Below, piece after piece: positions 4,792-10,632 of a DNA stretch of 10,632 nucleotides. Source of the DNA: Acidobacteriota bacterium. GTDB lineage: Bacteria; Acidobacteriota; Blastocatellia; Pyrinomonadales; Pyrinomonadaceae. The translations under genes and the position numbers were made by a program. The DNA lies in assembly GCA_029777145.1 (NCBI GenBank), contig JAKOSS010000201.1:1-10632 (forward strand), given 5' to 3'. A model generated the notes under the pieces. The model did no database searches and had not been told where the DNA came from. It saw only the letters and a list, made by a program, of their open reading frames with translations. Every line of letters starts with the position of its first letter. The first letter of the stretch is position 1.

Positions 4792-7143
4792 ATGAAGAAC
4801 CCGTTTCTAGAGAATTTCCGTTCATACATTCCCGACAAAACCACTCTGCGTGAACTGTCGGTTCTGCCGCTCGTGATCGGCACGCTGCTCGGCATTGTTT
4901 TCGGCGCCTCGTCGCTCTACCTTGTTCTCAAAACGGGTCTCACCGTTTCGGCCTCGATCCCGGTCGCGGTCATCGCGATCACGCTATTCCGGCTGCTTTC
5001 GAAGCTCGGCATGCGCGACGCGACGATCCTCGAAGGCAACATCATGCAGACTGCCGGGTCGGCGGGCGAATCGATCGCGTTCGGCGTCGGCGTGACGATG
5101 CCGGCGATCATGATCCTTGGATTCGACCTCGATCTCGTCCAATCGACGCTCGTCGCCGTCTTCGGCGGACTGCTCGGCATCCTGCTGATGATCCCGCTGC
5201 GACGCGCTTTGATCCGCGATCAGCACGGCTACCTGAAATATCCTGAAGGCACCGCATGTGCGGAAGTTCTGAAAGCCGGAGCCTCGAAAGAATCGCGAGA
5301 CGCGTCGCACGAAGGCGACACGCACGCTGACGACGACGCGGCGCTCCAGGGCGGAAAGATCATCGGATTCGGATTCGCGATCGGGTTCGTTTACAACGTC
5401 CTGATGCAGGTCTTCAGCCTCTGGAAACCGGATCCGGAAAAGGAATTCAGCGACGAAACGATCAAGGGCGGATCCGTTTCGCTCGAGAACAACCCCGCGC
5501 TGCTCGGCGTCGGCTACATCATCGGCCCGTACGTGTCGGGCATCATGCTCGGCGGCGGTATCTTGTCGTACCTCGTGCTGATCCCGATGATCAAGTTTTT
5601 CGGCGACACGGCCGCGGCGCCGATCGCTCCGGAACTGAGCAAGACGATCCACGACATGTCGCCGGGTCAGATCCGCGGTTCGTACATTCTTTACATCGGC
5701 GCCGGAGCGGTCGCCGCCGCCGGTATCATTTCGCTCGGACGCAGCCTGCCGACGATCTGGAGCGGACTCCGTTCGGGCCTTGCCGATCTGACCGGCGGGT
5801 CGCACAAGGAAGGTTCGAGCCTGCCGCGAACTGATCAGGACATTTCGATGAAGTGGGTGATCGTGGGCATCATCGGTCTGATCGCCGGAATTCTCTTGCT
5901 GCCGCAACTCGGACTTTCGATCTTTACCGACCCGAAAGTCTCGATCGTCGGCGCGATTCTGATCCTTGTCCTCGGCTTCCTGTTCGTCACCGTTTCGTCG
6001 CGTCTGACCGGTGAGATCGGATCATCGTCGAACCCCATTTCGGGAATGACGGTCGCGACGCTGCTGATCACGTCGCTCGTCTTCCTTATGTTCGGCTGGA
6101 CCGCGTCGGATCCGTATTTCATCACTGCGCTTTGCGTCGGCGGGATCGTCTGCATCGCCGCTTCGAACGGCGGCACGACGTCGCAGGATCTCAAGACCGG
6201 ATTCTGGGTCGGCGGCACGCCGCGCAATCAGCAGATCGCGATCCTTTTCGGAGCGCTCGCATCGGCACTCGTGCTCGGTTGGCTGCTGGTCACGCTCAAC
6301 AACGTCGAAACGTACTATCACAAGGTCAGCGATCAGGAGTTCGCCGCCGAGTTCCGCGTCAAGGAAGAACAGCTCTTCCGCGAGCACGGCAATTTCAAGA
6401 GCGAGAAGATCGTCACCGGCAAATACAAGGAAACTGACGACAACACGTACCGCGTCTGGCAGAACACTGATCCGAACTCCGGTCCTGTCGGAAAATATCT
6501 GATCGACACGCAGGGACGTCCGGTTTACCTCGTCGATCCCGGCATCAACGGCCAGATCAAAAAGGACGAGGACGGCAAGGAACTGACCCGTTACGACGCG
6601 CCGAAGGCGACGCTGATGAGCTACATCATCAAGGGGATCCTGAGCCAGGAACTGCCATGGGGCCTGGTCTTGATCGGAGCGATGATTGCCATTATGCTCG
6701 AGGTCGCGGGCGTTCCGAGCCTTGCGTTCGCGGTCGGTCTCTATCTTCCGATCTCGACCTCGACGCCGATCTTTTTCGGCGGCGCGGTCCGCTGGCTGGT
6801 CGACATTTATCTCCGCAAGAAGTTTGAAAAAGAGAATCTTTCGAAGGAACAGATCGACGCCGAGACCGACAAGTCGAACGGCGTGCTGCTGGCTTCCGGA
6901 TACATCGCCGGCGGCGCGATCGCGGGCATTATGGTCGCGCTCTTCAGTCTCGACAAACCGGCGTTCCTGCAATCGCTCAAGGCGATCAAGGATTCGGCCG
7001 AGAAATGGGCGAAGACAGGCAATCCGTTCTTTGCCGGCGAATATGCCGACATACTGGGAATGATTCCGTTCCTCGTGCTGACGGTCGTCCTTTACCTCGT
7101 CGGACGCGAGATCTTCCTTACGGGACGCAAGCGCGAGCAGTAG
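4792..7143 (+). CDS. OPT family oligopeptide transporter
   Basis: 783-residue inner-membrane protein of the OPT family (PF03169, bacterial TIGR00733-like branch). These carriers use the ion gradient to import oligopeptides and, in some members, metal-chelate compounds. Seen here: an N-terminal ELSVLPLVIGTLLGIVFGA with the first membrane helices, the conserved EGNIMQTAGSAGES at residues 81-94, and the hallmark KYPEGTACAEVL at 149-160. About a dozen or more hydrophobic segments follow, with SNGGTTSQDLKTG(F) near residue 460 and GLYLPISTSTPIFFGG near residue 655. A hydrophilic stretch of about 100 residues (about 506-608, rich in K, E and D) interrupts the membrane core and helps make it longer than many bacterial members (often nearer 600-700). 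Start ATG 4792 has GGAGG 10 bases upstream. Followed by a strong terminator, so it is probably a single-gene transcript. Exact substrate cannot be told. Confidence 0.95.
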   Translation: MKNPFLENFRSYIPDKTTLRELSVLPLVIGTLLGIVFGASSLYLVLKTGLTVSASIPVAVIAITLFRLLSKLGMRDATILEGNIMQTAGSAGESIAFGVGVTMPAIMILGFDLDLVQSTLVAVFGGLLGILLMIPLRRALIRDQHGYLKYPEGTACAEVLKAGASKESRDASHEGDTHADDDAALQGGKIIGFGFAIGFVYNVLMQVFSLWKPDPEKEFSDETIKGGSVSLENNPALLGVGYIIGPYVSGIMLGGGILSYLVLIPMIKFFGDTAAAPIAPELSKTIHDMSPGQIRGSYILYIGAGAVAAAGIISLGRSLPTIWSGLRSGLADLTGGSHKEGSSLPRTDQDISMKWVIVGIIGLIAGILLLPQLGLSIFTDPKVSIVGAILILVLGFLFVTVSSRLTGEIGSSSNPISGMTVATLLITSLVFLMFGWTASDPYFITALCVGGIVCIAASNGGTTSQDLKTGFWVGGTPRNQQIAILFGALASALVLGWLLVTLNNVETYYHKVSDQEFAAEFRVKEEQLFREHGNFKSEKIVTGKYKETDDNTYRVWQNTDPNSGPVGKYLIDTQGRPVYLVDPGINGQIKKDEDGKELTRYDAPKATLMSYIIKGILSQELPWGLVLIGAMIAIMLEVAGVPSLAFAVGLYLPISTSTPIFFGGAVRWLVDIYLRKKFEKENLSKEQIDAETDKSNGVLLASGYIAGGAIAGIMVALFSLDKPAFLQSLKAIKDSAEKWAKTGNPFFAGEYADILGMIPFLVLTVVLYLVGREIFLTGRKREQ

Positions 7144-7167
7144 CCCGCCCCGCGAACCGTATTTCAC

Positions 7168-7210
7168 CGAGCCGTTCTGTGATAACATCGCAGGACGGCT
7201 CGTTTATTTT
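7168..7210 (+). terminator. Intrinsic terminator after the OPT gene
   Basis: A 12-bp stem (arms 7168-7179 and 7191-7202, one G-T pair, otherwise perfect, GC-rich) with an 11-base loop, followed by TTTATTTT at 7203-7210. It starts 25 bases after the transporter stop and ends only 13 bases before the next gene's ATG. Confidence 0.9.
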
Positions 7211-7223
7211 GGGGGTTTTTTCG

Positions 7224-9062
7224 ATGTTCCGTATTAACTTTCTGCTGACGCTATCCTTCGCTTTTCTGCTTTGTTTCCCGCTCCAATCACTTTCCCAGAT
7301 CGCTCCGCGCCCGAGAACGGATTCGAGACCGGTCGAAGATCCGATGAAAGCCGGGGCGACGGTCCGCGGCCGCGTGGTCTATTCGGATTCGGGTCGGCCG
7401 GTACGGTTTGTCACGATCGAACTCATACCTGAACGGCGCGAGCAGCCGAACGGAACCGGTTCAGGAGCCGGCAACGGCGGCGGAGACGGGATCGGAACCG
7501 GAATGTTTACTGCCGGCGGGTCGCAGATGGGCGGACAGACGAATCAGAACGGCGAGTTCGTCATCAAGAACGTACGACCGGGCACCTACGTCGCCAATAT
7601 CCGATCCGACGGCATTCTCGGACGCGATGCGATGTCGTTCATGCGCCGTTCAAATCCCGATGAGTTCAAGGCCTTTTTCGTTCCATTTGACGTGATCGGC
7701 AACGGTGAGATCCAGATCTCGCTGCAGGCGGTCCGCGCGGCATCGATCGGCGGACGGATCTTTTATGCTGACGGCGAACCGGCGGTCGGGGTCAAAGTTG
7801 AAGCGATGCGTAAAGACGGCGGCACTTTTGTCGGATCGTATATGGCCTCGCGTTTGGCGACGACCGACGATCGCGGATCGTACCGGATCACCGGTCTCCC
7901 CGAAGGCGAATACATCGTCCGGGTCGTCGAGCCGTACCGCCATCAGGAAACGAACGATCGCTATTCATACTTCTCGGCCCGAAATTCGATCCTGCACACT
8001 TACTATCCGCAGGGCGATCGATCGGACTCGGCGACGTCGATGAAACTCCAACTCGGCGAGGAGATCCAGTCGGTCGACATCACGATTCCCGACCGAAAGC
8101 TCTTCACGATGTCGGGAAGTGTTGTGTTCAAAGGAACGAAGGAAGCGCTGAGCGGATTCATGGTGGTGATCGCGCGCGCCGACAATATCGATCGGGGAGT
8201 CGTCGACGGATCGGGAAACTCGACCAACGTGACGACGGACGAATCGGGCGAATGGCGGGTTGCAAACCTGCCGAAGGGCAAATACTCGGTCACCGTCGTC
8301 GAAGGTTACCGTCCGTCGACAACGCAGAATCAGAATCAGAATCAGAAAGAACCGGTCAAGCGAAGCTATTCGTCGGTACGAAAGGAAGTTGAACTCGCCG
8401 AGAGCGATGTCAGCGGCTTGACGATCGAGATGCCGCTCGAATCGAGCGTGGTCGCGACCGTACGTGACGAAAACGGGAAGACGGTCGATTCGCCGTTCGG
8501 CGTCTATCTCGTGAACGAGAAGACGAAACGGAATTTCGGACCGGACATGCCGACGAACCGGCGCCAGGGACAGACGAAACCGACAACCGACCAGACTCTC
8601 AGGTTCGGAAAACTCGAAGCCGGCGAGTATCGTGTACGGGTTTCGAGCCAGAACTTTTATCTCGTCAGCGCGACACTGAACGGGAGCGACGCCGCGGAAC
8701 AGACCTTCAAGGTCGGCGAAGGCGACGAGATCAAAGGGCTTTCGATCGTCGTTTCGAAAGGAATGGGAACCGTTTCCGGTGTCGTCGAGAATTACGATCC
8801 GAATACGCCGTTTGTCGTCATAATGACGCGCAGCGATTCGACGGCATCGGTCGGAAGTTCGCAGGTCGGACGCGACGGCAAATTCAAGATCAAGGCTGCT
8901 CCGGGCGCTTACCGGTTGCTTCTCGTCCCGACCGCTGACCTGCGTTCGCCCGACCCGGCAGCGGCCCGCGCACGATTCGAGGAATTGCTGCGCAACGCCC
9001 GCGACGTCGAACTCCGTGCCGGAGAAACGGCCGAAGTTGTTTTGCAAATTCCGGCACTCTGA
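7224..9062 (+). CDS. Secreted multi-domain protein with carboxypeptidase-regulatory-like repeats
   Basis: 612 residues from ATG 7224, chosen because it begins the signal peptide (FLLTLSFAFLLCFPLQSLSQ, cut near residue 25); the frame is open further upstream inside the transporter gene. About five beta-sandwich modules of the CarboxypepD_reg type (PF13620) follow. They lie at about 45-130 (VRGRVVYSDSGRPV ... NGEFVIKNVRPGTY), 173-245 (GGRIFYADGEPAVGVKV ... DRGSYRITGLPEGEY), 294-366 (SGSVVFKGTKEAL ... SGEWRVANLPKGKY), 405-485 and 513-575. There are no peptidase or TonB-receptor domains, so it is a binding or structural surface or periplasmic protein, not an enzyme. A glycine-rich loop (about 77-95) and a QNQNQNQ stretch (about 369-375) are low-complexity. 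Likely paralogue of the next gene. A short G run (7211-7215) is the only candidate ribosome site. The ligand is unknown. Confidence 0.88.
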   Translation: MFRINFLLTLSFAFLLCFPLQSLSQIAPRPRTDSRPVEDPMKAGATVRGRVVYSDSGRPVRFVTIELIPERREQPNGTGSGAGNGGGDGIGTGMFTAGGSQMGGQTNQNGEFVIKNVRPGTYVANIRSDGILGRDAMSFMRRSNPDEFKAFFVPFDVIGNGEIQISLQAVRAASIGGRIFYADGEPAVGVKVEAMRKDGGTFVGSYMASRLATTDDRGSYRITGLPEGEYIVRVVEPYRHQETNDRYSYFSARNSILHTYYPQGDRSDSATSMKLQLGEEIQSVDITIPDRKLFTMSGSVVFKGTKEALSGFMVVIARADNIDRGVVDGSGNSTNVTTDESGEWRVANLPKGKYSVTVVEGYRPSTTQNQNQNQKEPVKRSYSSVRKEVELAESDVSGLTIEMPLESSVVATVRDENGKTVDSPFGVYLVNEKTKRNFGPDMPTNRRQGQTKPTTDQTLRFGKLEAGEYRVRVSSQNFYLVSATLNGSDAAEQTFKVGEGDEIKGLSIVVSKGMGTVSGVVENYDPNTPFVVIMTRSDSTASVGSSQVGRDGKFKIKAAPGAYRLLLVPTADLRSPDPAAARARFEELLRNARDVELRAGETAEVVLQIPAL

Positions 9063-9171
9063 GTCGGTTGTATTCAGCGCGGACGGATTTGCCGGGCTGT
9101 GGCGAATAAGACCGGCTCGCGAACGCAACTGCGGCTTTGATCACCGCCGAAATACGATCTTGAGAAAAAAC

Positions 9172-10632
9172 ATGAAATTCTACGCCATCGCCATCGTCCT
9201 TTTGCTCACCACCACTTCATTTGCTCAGGAGCCGGCAACGACTCCGACTCCGGTCCCGAAATCGACGGTCCGCGGACGCGTCTTTTACGCTGAATCAGGC
9301 CGCCCCGTCAGACGTGCGTCGGTCATGCTTGTTGCGGAAACGATGCGCGGCGGTCCCGGCGAGAGCGGCGCTCTGACCGACAACGAGGGAAATTTCGAAA
9401 TGAAGGATGTTCCCGCCGGAACTTATTATCCGATGGTCAACGCGCCGGGTGTCGTTTCGCCGATGGCGTTTCTCGACTTCTCGCAGATGGACCGGCCCGG
9501 TTCGTCGGAGAAGTCGGCGTTTCAGGAAGCGTTCAAAGATTTCGAGAAGATCGTCGTCAACGGTGTCAGCGACGCCTACGTTCAGATCGCTGCACGGCGG
9601 GGCGGTGCGATCAGCGGTCGGGTCTATTATGACGACGGCGACGTGGCGATTGGCGTTCGGGTCGAAGTTTTGCGCAAGGTCGGCGACAAATATCTGTCCG
9701 TCATCCCGAACTTTTCGGCGATCATGAGCATGTTCGGCGGCGGTCAGTACCAGTCCGACGACCGCGGCGCCTACCGGTTTGCCGGGCTCCCGCCGGGCGA
9801 ATACATCGTCAAAGCGACGGAGAACGCGAGCCATACCGACTCAGCGCGAAGCGGCGGCATGCTGGAAGCGACGCTGCTCGGCGGGAGTTCGTCGTTCCTG
9901 ACCGTTTTCAATCCCGATACGCTCGATCCCGCGTCGGCCCAACCGATCAAGGTCGAATATGGAACCGAAATGACCGAGGTCAATGTGACGATACCGAGCC
10001 GGTATTTGTTCAAGCTCGGCGGCCGCGTCATTTCGAGGGCAAACAAGACTCCGGTCAAGGCCGAGATCACGCTCCAGCGCGTCGGCGACGAGAAATTGTT
10101 CTCGATCTTCAGCGAGATCGGCCGCCGAATGCAGAGCGCGCAGACGAATCAGGACGGTGACTGGTCGTTCAGGGAATTGCCGAAAGGGAAGTACAAAGTG
10201 ATCGTCCGGCCGCGTGTCGAGGTCGTTTACAGTCCTGACGATTACGATGAAGAAGGTGAGCTCAAACCGAAGCCGACGCCCGCGAAACCTGAACCGAAAT
10301 ACTCCAATAAAGTTCAGGAAGTGACGATCGAGGACCGAGATCAGCTCGATCTTTCGATCGAACTCGGCTTCGGCGCGACGGTTTCCGGCACGGTCGCGGT
10401 CGAGAATTCCGTGACCGACATGCCGCGCTCTGTCAGTATCCGCGCCGAGAACGAAACCGCGGAACTGAGCACATCGGCATCGGTCGGGAATTACGACGTG
10501 ACGGCGGAGGTCGCGGTCTCAACCACCTCGCGTCTTCCGCGGCCGAGGCCTCAGCCCACAAAACCGAACCATGATTTCAAGATCGAGAACGTCGCGACCG
10601 GGAAGACGAAGTTCACCGTCCGGGTCGATGAC
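9172..10632 (+). CDS. Secreted multi-domain protein with carboxypeptidase-regulatory-like repeats, partial (runs off the window)
   Basis: The frame is open from ATG 9172 to the last base, 487 codons, with no stop, so the C-terminus is missing. Signal peptide MKFYAIAIVLLLTTTSFAQ, then a short threonine/proline linker (EPATTPTPVP). CarboxypepD_reg-type modules follow at about 31-90 (VRGRVFYAESGRPVRRASV ... EGNFEMKDVPAGTY), 143-219 (ISGRVYYDDGDVAIGVRVEV ... DDRGAYRFAGLPPGEYIVK) and 278-355 (LGGRVISRANKTPVKAEI ... DGDWSFRELPKGKYKVIV). The start of another (GATVSGTV) is near 403. A lysine/proline-rich linker lies at about 365-380. The first two modules match those of the preceding gene in order and wording, so the two are tandem paralogues. 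The 109-base gap between them shows no strong terminator; co-transcription is possible. The ribosome site is weak (GAG-rich at about 9162). Ligand unknown; secreted or periplasmic location is inferred. Confidence 0.88.
   Translation, partial: MKFYAIAIVLLLTTTSFAQEPATTPTPVPKSTVRGRVFYAESGRPVRRASVMLVAETMRGGPGESGALTDNEGNFEMKDVPAGTYYPMVNAPGVVSPMAFLDFSQMDRPGSSEKSAFQEAFKDFEKIVVNGVSDAYVQIAARRGGAISGRVYYDDGDVAIGVRVEVLRKVGDKYLSVIPNFSAIMSMFGGGQYQSDDRGAYRFAGLPPGEYIVKATENASHTDSARSGGMLEATLLGGSSSFLTVFNPDTLDPASAQPIKVEYGTEMTEVNVTIPSRYLFKLGGRVISRANKTPVKAEITLQRVGDEKLFSIFSEIGRRMQSAQTNQDGDWSFRELPKGKYKVIVRPRVEVVYSPDDYDEEGELKPKPTPAKPEPKYSNKVQEVTIEDRDQLDLSIELGFGATVSGTVAVENSVTDMPRSVSIRAENETAELSTSASVGNYDVTAEVAVSTTSRLPRPRPQPTKPNHDFKIENVATGKTKFTVRVDD

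Noticed and set aside
4273..4795. Open frames of 83-163 codons on both strands with 21-residue repeats.
   Set aside because: They arise because the 63-bp minisatellite keeps every frame open; frames on both strands have equal support and none has a start signal.
4984..7188. Long antisense open frames (307 and 388 codons) opposite the OPT gene.
   Set aside because: Arginine- and aspartate-rich composition is typical of antisense shadows of a GC-rich gene; the + strand OPT gene is unmistakable.
7965..9128. 387-codon antisense open frame opposite the secreted repeat protein.
   Set aside because: Same shadow effect; the + strand frame has a signal peptide and repeated domains.
9063..9171. Possible terminator or promoter between the two paralogues.
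   Set aside because: Only weak 4-5 bp stems without a T tract and no box pair with good spacing.

Overview
The window looks like chromosome of an acidobacterium, most likely class Blastocatellia (Pyrinomonadales-like). This is inferred from the secreted multi-domain carboxypeptidase-regulatory-like proteins, the codon style of the conserved genes and the kinds of short secreted hypothetical proteins. There is no rRNA or marker gene to confirm it.

Left part, about 1-4790: an accessory, less GC-rich, repeat-laden stretch. Four small genes, all on the + strand, sit between related intergenic elements. They are a DUF2199 protein (571-1071), a membrane protein joining a conserved soluble N-terminal part to a YcxB-like domain (1141-2169), a secreted hypothetical protein (2352-2933) and a second exported hypothetical protein (3606-4157). 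Two gene remnants, at 2934-3128 and 4170-4276, suggest turnover. Copies of one dispersed element lie at about 61-560, 2190-2232 (decayed), 3195-3570 and 4285-4386. The full copies combine imperfect-sequence but well-paired hairpins with a distal module that carries a near-consensus sigma70 promoter. In both full copies that promoter points into the next gene, so the repeats may supply expression signals as well as recombination points. A fresh 63-bp minisatellite (4460-4648) precedes the core genes.

Right part, about 4700-10632: more GC-rich, conserved, ordinary chromosome. It holds an OPT-family oligopeptide transporter (4792-7143) with its own likely promoter and a strong intrinsic terminator. 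Two tandem paralogous secreted proteins made of repeated carboxypeptidase-regulatory-like beta-sandwich domains follow (7224-9062, and 9172 to beyond the window end).

The most interesting material is the repeat family: modular hairpin units with conserved layout but changing, compensating stems, fused to a duplicated promoter. No CRISPR array, tRNA, rRNA, transposase or integrase gene was seen.
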